From NCBI RefSeq assembly GCF_002288525.1, contig NZ_CP023067.1, positions 1,426,001-1,490,000 of the forward strand: a DNA stretch of 64,000 bases, read 5' to 3'. The notes under the pieces were generated by a model. It was given only the letters and a program-made list of their open reading frames with translations, had not been told where the DNA came from and ran no database searches. The number at the start of each line of letters is the position of its first letter. Within the stretch, counting starts at the first letter, position 1. This DNA is from Sinorhizobium sojae CCBAU 05684. Its GTDB lineage: Bacteria; Pseudomonadota; Alphaproteobacteria; Rhizobiales; Rhizobiaceae. The position numbers and the translations under genes are program-made. Positions 1 to 8,993 of the stretch are shown in pieces.

Positions 1-591
1 CATCTCGGAGCGCATGTCCTGGCAGCTGTCGACCGGCGGAACCGGGAAGTAACCGCCCTTGACGCGCGGGCGATGGCCGAGGTTGCCCGTTTCGTAGTCG
101 GAGTCGTCGTTGGAGGGCAGCTCGGTGCAGTCGAGCTTGAAGCCGGTATTGTAGGGATCGGCCTTGTACCGGACGTCGTCGAAGACGAAGAATTCGGCTT
201 CCGGCCCGACGAAGACGGTGTCGCCGACGCCGGAGGCCTTGAGGTAGGCTTCGGCCTTTTTCGCGGTGCCGCGCGGGTCGCGGTTATAGGCTTCGCCGGA
301 AACCGGATCGAGGATGTCGCACATGATGACCATGGTGGACTGCGCGAAGAACGGATCCATATGCGCCGTTTCCGGGTCGGGCATCAGCACCATGTCGGAC
401 TCGTTGATGGCCTTCCAGCCGGCGATCGAGGAGCCGTCGAACATGACGCCGTCGGCGAACATGTCCTCGTCGACGACAACAACATCCATGGTCACATGCT
501 GCAATTTGCCTTTTGGATCGGTAAAGCGCAGGTCGACGAATTTGACGTCGTTTTCCTGGATCTGCTTCAGAACGTCACTCGCAGTCGTCAT
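1..591 (-). CDS. glnA: Glutamine synthetase type I, N-terminal part (runs off the left edge)
   Basis: The first 197 codons of the enzyme that joins ammonia to glutamate with ATP; the rest lies beyond base 1. The reading frame starts at an ATG whose complement ends at 591 and stays open to the edge. The translation shows the DGSS segment near residue 52 and the PEAEFF metal-site segment near residue 130, both typical of GlnA; the C-terminal adenylylation Tyr is not in the window. glnB lies 93 bp upstream on the same strand, the usual alphaproteobacterial glnB-glnA order, so the gene is expected to share the sigma-54 promoter upstream of glnB. Identity is secure. Confidence 0.97.
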   Translation of the reverse strand, partial: MTTASDVLKQIQENDVKFVDLRFTDPKGKLQHVTMDVVVVDEDMFADGVMFDGSSIAGWKAINESDMVLMPDPETAHMDPFFAQSTMVIMCDILDPVSGEAYNRDPRGTAKKAEAYLKASGVGDTVFVGPEAEFFVFDDVRYKADPYNTGFKLDCTELPSNDDSDYETGNLGHRPRVKGGYFPVPPVDSCQDMRSEM

Positions 592-634
592 TTTTTGTAA
601 TTCCCTGTGTGAGATAACCAAGGTTTGACAATTC

Positions 635-650
635 GGGGCCGGACGGCCCC
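635..650 (-). promoter_or_regulatory. Intercistronic hairpin between glnB and glnA
   Basis: A 7-bp perfect GGGGCCG/CGGCCCC stem with a 2-base loop sits in the gap between glnB and glnA. No T-run follows on the minus strand, so it is more likely a processing or partial attenuation hairpin that sets the glnB:glnA ratio than a full terminator. Function is inference. Confidence 0.4.
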
Positions 651-684
651 AAGGATCGAACGAGGGTATGAGTAGAATGGGTGA

Positions 685-1370
<686 letters not shown>

Positions 1371-2849
1371 ATGCGCAAGGCACTTCAGGACATATTGGTG
1401 ACGCCGGCGGAGATGACGGCGGTCGACCAAGACGCGGCCGCCTCGGGCATCGACAGTTTCTCGCTCATGCGCTCGGCGGGTATGGCGGTGTCGGCGGCGG
1501 CCCTGCGGCTCTTTCCATCTGCCACCCGTTTCGTGGTGCTTTGCGGCCCCGGCAACAATGGCGGCGACGGTTATGTGGCGGCAGCCGCACTCGCCGAGAG
1601 TGGCGCGAGCCTCGCCGTCTTCGCTCCGGGCGACGTCGGCAAGCTGAAGGGCGATGCGGCGCGGGCACGCGCGACCTATGCCGGCGAGGTTCACGCGATA
1701 GAAACCTATGAGCCGCGAACCGGAGACGTGGTAATCGATGCTCTGTTCGGAGCGGGGCTCGTCCGCGATTTGCCGAAGGCAGTTCAGGAGGCCATCAGTC
1801 GGGTCGATGACAGGTGCCTACCCGTGATCGCCGTCGATCTCCCCTCCGGCATCGATGGACGGAGCGGCGCGGTACGCGGCGCGAGTTTCACCGCCACGCA
1901 TACGGTGACCTTCATGGCCGCAAAACCTGGCCATCTGCTCCTGCCGGGGCGCACACACTGCGGCTCGCTCGAGGTGTTCGACATCGGTATCCCCGACCGT
2001 TTGGTGCGATCGCGTGCCGGCGACCTCAGGATCAATACGCCGGCGGTCTGGCAACAGCATGCGCGCGGCCTAGATCCGGCGACGCATAAATTCAAGCGCG
2101 GCCATCTCGTCGTATTTTCCGGACCGCAGACCTCCACCGGCGCCGCGCGCCTGTCGGCGATGGCCGGCCTCAACGCCGGCGCGGGGCTGGTGACGCTCGC
2201 CTCGCCGCCGGAGGCGCTAGCGGCCAACGCTGCGCATCTCACGGCCGTGATGCTCAAGGAAATAGGCAAGGCCGGCGATCTTGCCGAATGGCTGAAGGAC
2301 AGGCGCTTAGGCGCATTCGTGCTGGGCCCTGGCTTCGGCGTCGGAAAGAAGGCGAGGGAGTTTGCGCTGATGCTCTGCGGCCGGGCGCTGGTCCTCGATG
2401 CCGACGCAGTGACGGCCTTCATGGAGCGGAGGACGGAGCTTTTCGACCGGATCGCGGCGGAGGGTGGGCAGGTGGTCATGACGCCGCACGAGGGCGAGTT
2501 TGCCCGTCTCTTCCCCGAGATCGCCGCCGACACTGCGCTCTCCAAGATCGAGAAGGCGCTGGCCGCTGCCAAGCTCAGCCATGCGGTGATCCTGTACAAG
2601 GGATCGGATACGGTCGTCGCGGCACCGTCCGGCCGCGCCGTCGTCAATGCGAATGCGCCGCCCTGGCTTGCCACAGCCGGATCAGGCGACGTGCTTACCG
2701 GCATCATCGGCGCGCACCTCGCGCAAGGGATGCCGGCTTTCGAAGCGGCCGCGGCCGCCGTCTGGCGCCATGGCGAGGCGGGCATGCGCGCCGGCCGCGG
2801 CACGACGGCCGAGACGCTTGTGGAGAACATTGCACCGCTTCCCGAATAG
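1371..2849 (+). CDS. nnr: Bifunctional NAD(P)H-hydrate repair enzyme (epimerase + dehydratase)
   Basis: A 492-residue fusion that repairs hydrated NADH and NADPH. Residues 1 to about 215 form the YjeF_N epimerase domain, with the GPGNNGGDGYVAA loop near residue 60. From about 225 to the end is the ribokinase-like ADP/ATP-dependent dehydratase, with MTPHEGEFARLFP and the TAGSGDVLTGIIGA nucleotide loop. Length and domain order match the bacterial two-domain form. It is followed within 3 bp by a palindromic repeat and stands alone between glnB and gpt. Confidence 0.95.
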   Translation: MRKALQDILVTPAEMTAVDQDAAASGIDSFSLMRSAGMAVSAAALRLFPSATRFVVLCGPGNNGGDGYVAAAALAESGASLAVFAPGDVGKLKGDAARARATYAGEVHAIETYEPRTGDVVIDALFGAGLVRDLPKAVQEAISRVDDRCLPVIAVDLPSGIDGRSGAVRGASFTATHTVTFMAAKPGHLLLPGRTHCGSLEVFDIGIPDRLVRSRAGDLRINTPAVWQQHARGLDPATHKFKRGHLVVFSGPQTSTGAARLSAMAGLNAGAGLVTLASPPEALAANAAHLTAVMLKEIGKAGDLAEWLKDRRLGAFVLGPGFGVGKKAREFALMLCGRALVLDADAVTAFMERRTELFDRIAAEGGQVVMTPHEGEFARLFPEIAADTALSKIEKALAAAKLSHAVILYKGSDTVVAAPSGRAVVNANAPPWLATAGSGDVLTGIIGAHLAQGMPAFEAAAAAVWRHGEAGMRAGRGTTAETLVENIAPLPE

Positions 2850-2851
2850 CC

Positions 2852-2893
2852 AGAGCATTTTGCAGACAGGTGGAAATCACCTGACGTCGCACA
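2852..2893 (+). repeat. Palindromic intergenic repeat (AGAGCATTTTGC family), copy 1
   Basis: This begins 3 bp after the nnr stop: an AGAGCATTTTGC head followed by a CAGGTG-GAAAT-CACCTG hairpin. A diverged copy in the opposite direction lies at 22422-22459, which shows it is a dispersed repeat. It may also help end nnr transcripts. Confidence 0.6.
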
Positions 2894-2922
2894 AGTGCGG
2901 CAGAACAAAGGATAGTGCGGCG

Positions 2923-2967
2923 GCGGGAACGCGCGTCCCGCTCACGATTTTAGGTCGGATCGACCTA
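2923..2967 (+). terminator. Two adjacent hairpins downstream of nnr
   Basis: GCGGGA-N7-TCCCGC at 2923-2941 is followed by TAGGTCG-GAT-CGACCTA at 2951-2967, with short T and A runs beside the second. It lies between convergent nnr and gpt, where a bidirectional terminator is expected. Strength is not established. Confidence 0.5.
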
Positions 2968-3054
2968 CAAAACCTGATCGATTCTAAGAAAGTTTGCGCG
3001 GGATGCGGGCGGAATACCGCGCACACTTTTCCTCATCCCGCGCTGGCGTTCAGT

Positions 3055-3552
3055 TTAGCCGCGCGTGCCCTTCGCAATCGGTTCCTGGTAGGTGAAGCCC
3101 AGGTCCCAGGGGAAGTATATCCAGGTGTCCTGGCTCACCTCGGTCACGAAGGTGTCGACCAGCGGGCGCCCCTTGGGCTTGGCGTAGACGGCAGCGAAAT
3201 GCGCCTTCGGCAGCATGGCGCGTACCTCGGCCGCCGTCTTGCCGGTGTCGGTCAAGTCGTCGACGATCAGAACGCCTTCGCCGCCGTCACGGGCGATCTC
3301 CTCCGAGATTCCTTTGAGCACCCTCATCTGCCCCTGGGTGTCATAGTCGTGATAAGAGGCGATGCAGACGGTTTCGATCATGCGGATGTTGAGCTCGCGG
3401 CTGATGATCGCTGCCGGAACGAGACCGCCGCGAGTGATGCAGACCATTGCGCGCCACTCCTGCCCGTTATCGGCAAGCCGCCAGGCGAGCGCACGCGCGT
3501 CGCGGTGGAACTGATCCCAGGATACGGGAAAGGCTTTTTCGGGAAGGGACAT
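3055..3552 (-). CDS. gpt: Xanthine-guanine phosphoribosyltransferase
   Basis: A purine salvage enzyme making XMP/GMP from free bases and PRPP. The PRPP-binding motif [14 protein letters not shown] and the ITRGGLVPA loop are present. The frame stays open to 3672, but the start taken here is the ATG at 3552 (MSLPEKAF...), giving 165 residues, close to the family length. A GGAG sits about 10 bp before it, and the upstream extension has no family character. The next gene upstream on this strand begins 170 bp away. Confidence 0.93.
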   Translation of the reverse strand: MSLPEKAFPVSWDQFHRDARALAWRLADNGQEWRAMVCITRGGLVPAAIISRELNIRMIETVCIASYHDYDTQGQMRVLKGISEEIARDGGEGVLIVDDLTDTGKTAAEVRAMLPKAHFAAVYAKPKGRPLVDTFVTEVSQDTWIYFPWDLGFTYQEPIAKGTRG

Positions 3553-3721
3553 GTGGGCGAACTCCGCAATCATGGAACAGAAACTCGTGGAGCGCCACCG
3601 GCCATCGGTCGGGAGCATCGGGCGCTTCAGTGATTTGAGCATGCAATACTGGCAACGAAGCCCGCTGTGCAAGGCCCTGCATAAGCTCTGACCGCAGGTG
3701 ATCCATGACTAGGTCCTGACC

Positions 3722-4474
3722 CTAGACGCCGCGGGTCCGGGAGATGACGTCGATCATGGCCGCCACGTCGGCTTCCGCGGCGTCGAGATGCGAAGGGTCG
3801 CGCGCCCGAATGACGATGTCGGTTGAGAAGCTCTTGCCGTCGAATTTCGGATAGGAGCCGATGCTGGTCTCCGGGTGCTTCTTTTGAACATCGGTCAAGG
3901 GAACGCCTATGTCCCCTTCGCCGAACGGCGAACGGACCGTGCGCGACAGGATGGGAGTTCCGGCTTGCAGGGTGGGCAGGAGGGTATCGAGCATCGCCTG
4001 GAACACCTGCGGAACGCCGGCCATGACATAGACATTGCCGATCCGGAATCCCGGTGCCGTGGATACGGGATTGACGATGTGCTCGGCCCCGGCGGGCATG
4101 CGCGCCATCCGCTTGCGCGACTCGGTGAACTCCATGCCGCGCCGCTCGTACATTGCGCCGAGCAATTCCATCGCCTTGGGTTCGTGGATGCATTCGACGC
4201 CGAATGCCTTTGCGATCGCGTCGGCTGTTATGTCGTCGTGGGTCGGACCTATGCCGCCCGAGGTGAAGACGTGGTCGTAACGGCCGCGAAGCGCATTGAC
4301 GGCCTCGACGATTGCCGCCTCGTCATCGGCAACGATGCGGACTTCGCGGAGATCGATGCCGAGCAGGGTCAGCATATCGGCGAGATGGCCGATATTCTTG
4401 TCCTTGGTCCGGCCGGAGAGAAGTTCGTCGCCGATGGCGAGCATGGCGGCGGTGACGATCGTGGCACTGGTCAT
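3722..4474 (-). CDS. MoaB/Mog-domain protein, CinA N-terminal-like
   Basis: A 250-residue protein with the molybdopterin-binding-like fold. AIGDELLSGRTKDKN lies near residue 13 and the FTSGGIGPTHDDIT signature near residues 70-83, both hallmarks of the CinA/MoaB family. It covers only the N-terminal CinA module; the C-terminal nicotinamide-nucleotide amidase domain is absent. Such stand-alone proteins are annotated as competence/damage-inducible or molybdopterin-binding proteins and have no firm function. It may be co-transcribed with gpt. Confidence 0.85.
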   Translation of the reverse strand: MTSATIVTAAMLAIGDELLSGRTKDKNIGHLADMLTLLGIDLREVRIVADDEAAIVEAVNALRGRYDHVFTSGGIGPTHDDITADAIAKAFGVECIHEPKAMELLGAMYERRGMEFTESRKRMARMPAGAEHIVNPVSTAPGFRIGNVYVMAGVPQVFQAMLDTLLPTLQAGTPILSRTVRSPFGEGDIGVPLTDVQKKHPETSIGSYPKFDGKSFSTDIVIRARDPSHLDAAEADVAAMIDVISRTRGV

Positions 4475-4798
4475 GGATACTCCGGCGTGGTGGGATCGCT
4501 CAACACGGCCTCTTCAGCGAAGGAAATAGCGAAGGGTCTGTCGACTGCCCCGTTCTGGAAACACATGCATTTTGATAGTTCCTGCCGGCCCAGGCAATCA
4601 AGCGCTTTGCCGCAAGGCGGGGGTCGACGGGCGCCGGAACTGCGCGACGGAAGATCTGCATCGCAATACCTGCCTGACTCCCCTGATCTTATGGATAAGC
4701 ATCTGCTGCGAAGGGCTGAGGGGGCGCTCAAAAATGGCACGACAATAGCCAATTTGTGCTAAGATCGCGCCTGGCAATACCACAGGCTAAGGAGGAGC
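4475..4798. other. Intergenic region without recognised gene
   Basis: No convincing coding frame is seen on either strand. Near 4776 there is a possible -10 (GCTAAGAT), followed by a very strong ribosome site AAGGAGGAGC before an ATG at 4799. That start leads into a RIME-like repeat after only a few codons. Confidence 0.4.
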
Positions 4799-4918
4799 AT
4801 GCAGGCCGTGCGTGACGGCCTTGCGCATCGACCCGAACATCGGACCGGATTCTCGGAAAGCACGATGCGTATTCGAAGAATACAGCGTCATTGTGCGTCC
4901 TCAAAAGCACGGCGCTGA
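4799..4918 (+). pseudogene. Short frame with strong RBS that runs into a RIME repeat (possible truncated gene)
   Basis: An ATG is preceded by AAGGAGGAGC, one of the strongest Shine-Dalgarno sites in the window, yet the frame is only 39 codons. About seven codons in, the sequence becomes a RIME-like repeat, which supplies the rest of the frame and the stop. It could be a leader peptide or a gene head cut off by repeat insertion. Low confidence that a protein is made. Confidence 0.25.
4820..4917 (-). repeat. RIME-like palindromic element, copy A
   Basis: Read on the minus strand it starts CAGCGCCGTGC, continues through the GTGCTTTCCGAGAATC block and ends near GATGCGCAA. This is the same order of blocks as the copies near 20.8, 22.6 and 23.3 kb. 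It matches what is known of the Rhizobium-specific intergenic mosaic element: about 100 bp with two hairpins. Confidence 0.7.
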
Positions 4919-4951
4919 AACTGGGGGCTGGGATTACCACGGGAGTGCAGA

Positions 4952-5194
4952 ATGGCGCGGATCGTTTATTCCATCGTTCCACACGACGGAGGCTGGGCTT
5001 ACAAGGCGGGCGATGCGTATTCGGAGCCCTTTCCCAGTCGCGAGATGGCGGTAACGGCTGCCAGGATCGCGGCTGCCGAGCAGCAGGTCGGCGGCGAGGA
5101 CGAGGAAATCAGCTTTCAGGACGAGGCGGGGAACTGGCATTTCGAGCATGCAGATGGGGGAGATCGCCCTGAGGCAACCGTCGAGGACGGCTGA
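4952..5194 (+). CDS. Small hypothetical protein (DUF2188-like)
   Basis: An 80-residue soluble acidic protein. Its first half, MARIVYSIVPHDGGWAYK followed by SEPFPSREMAVTAARI, resembles DUF2188-type proteins: a strand rich in W/Y, then a helix of the kind 'S.E.A...A'. The C-terminus is rich in Asp/Glu. The start has GGGAGTGCAG upstream. It pairs with a similarly built 72-residue protein 86 bp downstream; function unknown. Confidence 0.7.
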   Translation: MARIVYSIVPHDGGWAYKAGDAYSEPFPSREMAVTAARIAAAEQQVGGEDEEISFQDEAGNWHFEHADGGDRPEATVEDG

Positions 5195-5280
5195 ACGATG
5201 ATGCACTGAGAGGGCTTGCGGACAGGCACGCCCGGACATCTGCCGCCGATCTCACCGGCGGTGACGCGACGGAGGTTTCC

Positions 5281-5499
5281 ATGCATTACAATGTTCAGAT
5301 CTTCACCTGGAGCCCTCGACGGGGTGTGCATCAGGTGGGATCGGCAATCGCAATCGATGCGCCAAACGCCAAGGCAGCAGCGGTTTCGCTGCTCGGATTG
5401 CGGCTGGAAGACACGGGCGACTCGTCAAAACTTGCGGTCCGGGTCTGGCGGGGCGAGGACGCCGAAAAAGTCGATTGCGACTGCTTCTTCTATCATTGA
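5281..5499 (+). CDS. Small hypothetical protein
   Basis: A 72-residue protein whose ATG is preceded by GGAGG about 6 bp upstream. It has an aromatic N-terminal strand (HYNVQIFTW), an Ala-rich middle (DAPNAKAAAVSLLG) and a C-terminal CDCFFYH. Layout resembles the preceding 80-residue protein, so the two could be distant relatives or work together. No family recognised. Confidence 0.65.
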   Translation: MHYNVQIFTWSPRRGVHQVGSAIAIDAPNAKAAAVSLLGLRLEDTGDSSKLAVRVWRGEDAEKVDCDCFFYH

Positions 5500-5541
5500 G
5501 ATCGGCCGCCGAACGGGCCGGATCGCGAGCCACGGACGCGC

Positions 5542-5718
5542 TCAGCGCGGCTTGCGGATGATCATTCGGAACCAGCCCGTGCGCTGGCTGAAGTGCTCTC
5601 GTGCGCGCAATTCCGCCTGACGCGCTTCGATGGCATTGGCGAAAGCGACCTTTCTTGCATCGATGGCGTGGCGCATTTCGGCAGGATCATCGCAATCCAC
5701 CTGGACTTCGTTGGTCAC
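5542..5718 (-). CDS. Small hypothetical protein with GTG start
   Basis: A 58-residue highly charged protein, probably helical from residue 10 to 42 (Ala/Glu/Arg-rich). The GTG start is chosen because AAAGGAG lies about 8 bp before it and because the GTG overlaps the stop of the upstream gene as GTGA, a classic coupling arrangement. The downstream end is Arg/Lys-rich (MIIRKPR). Function unknown; it should be made together with the 76-residue gene before it. Confidence 0.7.
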   Translation of the reverse strand: MTNEVQVDCDDPAEMRHAIDARKVAFANAIEARQAELRAREHFSQRTGWFRMIIRKPR

Positions 5719-5945
5719 GCTGGGCTCCTTTGCTTGCTGTCGAGGCTGACGAATGAGCGTCCGGCGATGAGAAGGAGCAGCTCGTCGCGCGTGCCGGCCT
5801 GGTAGGCCTCGATCAGCATCCTTCCGTAGTGTTGCGCCGGTGCGCTGGCGCGCGACCACCGGTTTTCAAGGCATAGCTGGTCGAATACGCGCTGAATCGC
5901 GGCCAAATCCTCGCGAAACAAGGGAACGTTGCTGGACGCTCGCAT
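5715..5945 (-). CDS. Small hypothetical protein, translationally coupled to the next
   Basis: A 76-residue protein beginning MRASSNVPLFREDLAAI. An in-frame ATG 36 bp upstream is possible but the shorter form looks more natural. It is mostly helical, with the conserved-looking RVFDQLC and HYGRMLIEAY segments. Its stop overlaps the start of the 58-residue gene by 1 base beyond the TG (GTGA). Proteins of this type, with one helix-rich domain and no known fold, are common in Rhizobiales. Confidence 0.7.
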   Translation of the reverse strand: MRASSNVPLFREDLAAIQRVFDQLCLENRWSRASAPAQHYGRMLIEAYQAGTRDELLLLIAGRSFVSLDSKQRSPA

Positions 5946-6311
5946 TGGATGCACGCACTTAACCCTCAGCCATCGGTGCAAGGACGATCTCGACGCACCT
6001 TCACCATGGCAGAAACACGCAGTGATTGAGACCCTGCCAAATCAGGGGTTGTGCGGATTTTTCGCGCTGGCGTTAAGGGGCAGCGGGAAGCGGTGCCGGT
6101 CGGCGAGCACGCCACGCATCAAACCGATCGCCATCATGATGATACGGGACAAAGTCACCCGTTTCTCGGAGATCAGAATGCAATAGATGATGCGCCAACG
6201 GCCAATATCGCGCCGTCCGCGGCGAGTCTCGGCCGCTTTTGTTGCGTATTCTGGAGTGTTTTTCTCACGATCAGCATCGCTGAATGCACTTTCTTCTTCG
6301 CTCTTCTTGTT
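5946..6311. other. Intergenic region, no gene seen
   Basis: About 365 bp with short overlapping frames on the plus strand and no codon pattern or ribosome site supporting a protein. The right end carries the stress promoter listed separately. Confidence 0.4.
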
Positions 6312-6336
6312 GGAACCTATTCATCGCAAATGGGTT
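6312..6336 (+). promoter_or_regulatory. EcfG/RpoE2-type general stress promoter
   Basis: GGAAC at 6312-6316 and GTT at 6334-6336 are separated by exactly 17 bases, the spacing known for the alphaproteobacterial EcfG (RpoE2) sigma factor. It lies 33 bp before the ATG of the Gly-rich membrane protein, leaving a short leader with a GAAGGAGA ribosome site. Confidence 0.7.
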
Positions 6337-6368
6337 AAATCAGCGGCGTCAATTGAAGGAGAACGTCA

Positions 6369-6680
6369 ATGGCTGATAGAGATCCAACCGTAATCAATAC
6401 GGGCGGAAGTGGCGGCGGCGGTTGGGCCGTGGCTGCCATAGTCGTGGTTCTGGTGCTGGTCGGAGCCTTTTTCCTGTTCGGCGGTGATCTGTTCGACGGC
6501 GGCGGCGGTGGCGGCGACACCGACGTCAATGTGAATGCGCCCGATATCGAAGCTCCCGCTGGTGGCGGCGAGGCCACTCCAGCGCCTTCGGGCGGCGAGG
6601 CGGCTCCGGCACCTTCGGGCGGCGAGGTCACTCCTGCACCTTCGGGCGGAGAGGGAACGCAACCGGCTCCGGCGCAATAG
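6369..6680 (+). CDS. Small single-pass membrane protein with Gly-rich and PAPSGGE repeats
   Basis: A 103-residue protein. Residues 1-18 are polar and Gly-rich, 19-39 form one strong transmembrane helix (AVAAIVVVLVLVGAFFLFGG), and the rest is a low-complexity tail. The tail holds a GGGGGG stretch, DVNVNAP, then nine-residue tandem units of the form PAPSGGExx. The tail is likely a flexible linker on the outer side. An EcfG-type promoter directly upstream predicts induction in stationary phase and stress. No known family; the repeats are visible in the DNA as 27-bp units. Confidence 0.75.
   Translation: MADRDPTVINTGGSGGGGWAVAAIVVVLVLVGAFFLFGGDLFDGGGGGGDTDVNVNAPDIEAPAGGGEATPAPSGGEAAPAPSGGEVTPAPSGGEGTQPAPAQ
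6562..6660 (+). repeat. 27-bp in-frame tandem repeat
   Basis: About three and a half copies of a 27-bp unit (reading CCTTCGGGCGGCGAGG with a variable end) encode PAPSGGExx. The copies differ by a few bases, so the array is old enough to have drifted but could still change copy number. Confidence 0.65.
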
Positions 6681-6848
6681 GCGCCGGTAAAACGCGATAG
6701 CCACGCCTCGGAACGCGAGTTGCGCATTGCGCCTGGCGCTGTGCAACGGAGCGTGGAGGCGTGGAAGTTGCGCGCCCTCCGCCGATCCGGGACCTTGCCG
6801 CAAACATTTCCTTGACTGAATCGCCTCAGTGCTTGATCTAAGCCGCAG

Positions 6849-6934
6849 GCGGACGTGGCGAAACTGGTAGACGCAAGGGACTTAAAATCCCTCGGCCTTA
6901 GGCTGTACGGGTTCGACCCCCGTCGTCCGCACCA
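6849..6934 (+). tRNA. tRNA-Leu (anticodon TAA)
   Basis: An 86-nt class II tRNA with encoded CCA. The acceptor stem is GCGGACG/CGTCCGC, the anticodon loop CTTAAAA reads TAA, the long variable arm is present, and the T-arm GGGTTCGACCCC is intact. Confidence 0.97.
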
Positions 6935-6964
6935 GCATCACCCGTTTCTGTCTTCCCGGTTTCG

Positions 6965-7549
6965 CTACTGCGCCGCAATCTGGAACGGTTGGTCGACGGT
7001 CGCGCTTTCGCCGCTGTTGATGTCGTTGAAGCGATAGCGCAGTACGTAGTCCCCGGCCGGTGCGCTGTTGATGTCGACGGTCAGCGTGGCGTAGATTTCC
7101 TGGTTTCGCATATAGCCGGTGAAGGTGAAGTCGCCGAACGCCTTTTGGCTGGCGAGAACGTCCCCGTCCGGATTCATTATCTCAAGATCAACCGTGAAGC
7201 GTGTCTCGACCTTGCCTTCGTCGCCGGCCTTTTTCCAGGTCAGCCCCACGGGCTCCACATAGGAGACGAGTTTCTCGCCGGCCTTGAAGGTCGAATCCTG
7301 CTTCGGTTCGTACATCGCGTAGCCGACCGGTGCGGCGGCCACGAAAACGGCCTTGCCGATCGCGAAGGGAAGCGTCTGGGAAAAATCGCTGACCGCTTGG
7401 CGCAGGGTCTCCCACGCAGCCGCCGTGTCGCCGGTGTTTGCCTGGCTTTCCGCTCTCGCTGCCGCATCGGAAAGCGGTCCCGCTTCGGCATCGAAGCCGA
7501 TCGAGACTGCGGTCGCCAGGGCCGCAAGAAAGGGCAGGTGTCTTCGCAT
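6965..7549 (-). CDS. Secreted/periplasmic hypothetical protein
   Basis: A 194-residue protein that starts with a signal peptide (MRRHLPFLAALATAVSIGF, cut near AEA/GP). The start at 7549 is chosen because of this signal and the GGGGGAA before it, although the frame extends further up. The mature part has an N-terminal helix (ETLRQAVSDF) and a beta-rich C-terminal half with polyamine/FlgD-like strand patterns (GDYVLRYRFNDINSGESA). It is probably a periplasmic beta-sandwich. No family name; it converges with tRNA-Leu. Confidence 0.75.
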   Translation of the reverse strand: MRRHLPFLAALATAVSIGFDAEAGPLSDAAARAESQANTGDTAAAWETLRQAVSDFSQTLPFAIGKAVFVAAAPVGYAMYEPKQDSTFKAGEKLVSYVEPVGLTWKKAGDEGKVETRFTVDLEIMNPDGDVLASQKAFGDFTFTGYMRNQEIYATLTVDINSAPAGDYVLRYRFNDINSGESATVDQPFQIAAQ

Positions 7550-7734
7550 CGCGTTCCCCCGGACCCGCTCTGAAAAAAGCTTCGGCATTTGCGCCCGCAA
7601 GTCAAGATAAGCCAATGGGGCTAGATTACCCGCCGCCGGGGAGACGGCGGGCCTGCGGCCGTCTCAAATCGATGGTCTCGGCTGCAACAATGTGCGATAG
7701 CGACGGCAAACGGCAATCGGACGGATGATGCGAA

Positions 7735-8982
7735 ATGAAGCAGGATGTTGAAACGGCGACGGCGGCAATGCGCGAAATCTTCCCGGCGACGCCGCTGCAA
7801 CTCAATGATCACCTGAGCGCCCGCTTCGGTGCGTCCGTGTTTCTCAAGCGCGAGGACCTGTCGCCGGTTCGCTCCTACAAGATCCGCGGCGCCTTCAACT
7901 TCTTTCGAAAGGCGCTTGCGGCCGGGGCCACCGGCAAGACTTTCATCTGCGCTTCGGCGGGGAACCACGCCCAGGGCTTCGCATTCGTCTGCCGGCATTT
8001 CGGCGTGCCCGGCGTTGTGTTCATGCCGGTGACGACGCCGCAGCAGAAGATCGATAAGACCCGCATGTTCGGCGGTGAATTCATTACCATCCGGCTCTTC
8101 GGCGATATCTTTGACCAGTGCTATCAGGCGGCGCGCGACCATGTCGAGGCGATCGGCGGGATCATGGTGCCACCCTTCGACCATCGCGACATCATCGAAG
8201 GCCAGGCGACGGTTGCCGCGGAGATCGCCGAGCAGCTCCCCGCCGGCACGACCCCCGATCTCGTCGTGCTGCCCGTCGGTGGTGGCGGGCTCGCCGCGGG
8301 CGTCACCGGCTATTTCGGCGGCAGCCTGTCTGCCGACCGCTTCGTGTTTTGCGAGCCGGCGGGCGCTCCGAGCCTGAGGCGGAGTCTCGAGGCTGGCAGC
8401 GTGATCACACTCGACCAGGTGGACAACTTCGTCGATGGCGCGGCCGTCGCGCGGATCGGCGATCTCAATTTCGCTGCGCTTGGCGGGTTCCGGCCCGAGC
8501 AGGTGATGCTTCTGCCCGAAAATGCCATCTGCCTGACGATCACCGAGATGCTGAATGTCGAAGGCGTCGTGCTCGAGCCGGCGGGAGCGCTCGCCATCAC
8601 CGCATTGGAGGCGCTCGGTCGCGAGCGGCTTGAAGGCAAGACCGTCGTTGCCGTCGTCTCCGGGGGCAATTTCGACTTCGAACGCCTGCCTGACGTGAAG
8701 GAGCGGGCGATGCGGCATGCCGGGCTCAAGAAATATTTCATCCTGCGCATGGCCCAGCGACCGGGGGCGCTGCGCGATTTCCTGAATCTTCTTGGCGAGG
8801 AGGACGATATTGCCCGCTTCGAATATCTGAAGAAGTCGGCGCGCAATTTCGGCTCCGTGCTCATCGGCATCGAGACAAAACATGCCGAGAACTTCCCGAT
8901 CCTGAAGCAGCGCTTCGATGCGGCGGGGCTGCGCTACCAGGACATTTCCGAAAACGAGATCCTGTCCAACCTGATCATTTGA
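7735..8982 (+). CDS. ilvA: Threonine ammonia-lyase (threonine dehydratase)
   Basis: A 415-residue PLP enzyme converting threonine to 2-oxobutyrate, the first step of isoleucine synthesis. The PLP lysine is K49 in SYKIRGAFN, and the phosphate-binding GGGGLAAG loop is near residue 182. A short C-terminal ACT-like regulatory region (about 330-415, YFILRMAQRPGALRDFLN) is present, so isoleucine feedback is likely. Length matches the one-ACT form. It stands alone. Confidence 0.93.
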   Translation: MKQDVETATAAMREIFPATPLQLNDHLSARFGASVFLKREDLSPVRSYKIRGAFNFFRKALAAGATGKTFICASAGNHAQGFAFVCRHFGVPGVVFMPVTTPQQKIDKTRMFGGEFITIRLFGDIFDQCYQAARDHVEAIGGIMVPPFDHRDIIEGQATVAAEIAEQLPAGTTPDLVVLPVGGGGLAAGVTGYFGGSLSADRFVFCEPAGAPSLRRSLEAGSVITLDQVDNFVDGAAVARIGDLNFAALGGFRPEQVMLLPENAICLTITEMLNVEGVVLEPAGALAITALEALGRERLEGKTVVAVVSGGNFDFERLPDVKERAMRHAGLKKYFILRMAQRPGALRDFLNLLGEEDDIARFEYLKKSARNFGSVLIGIETKHAENFPILKQRFDAAGLRYQDISENEILSNLII

Positions 8983-8993
8983 TCGGCGATGCC

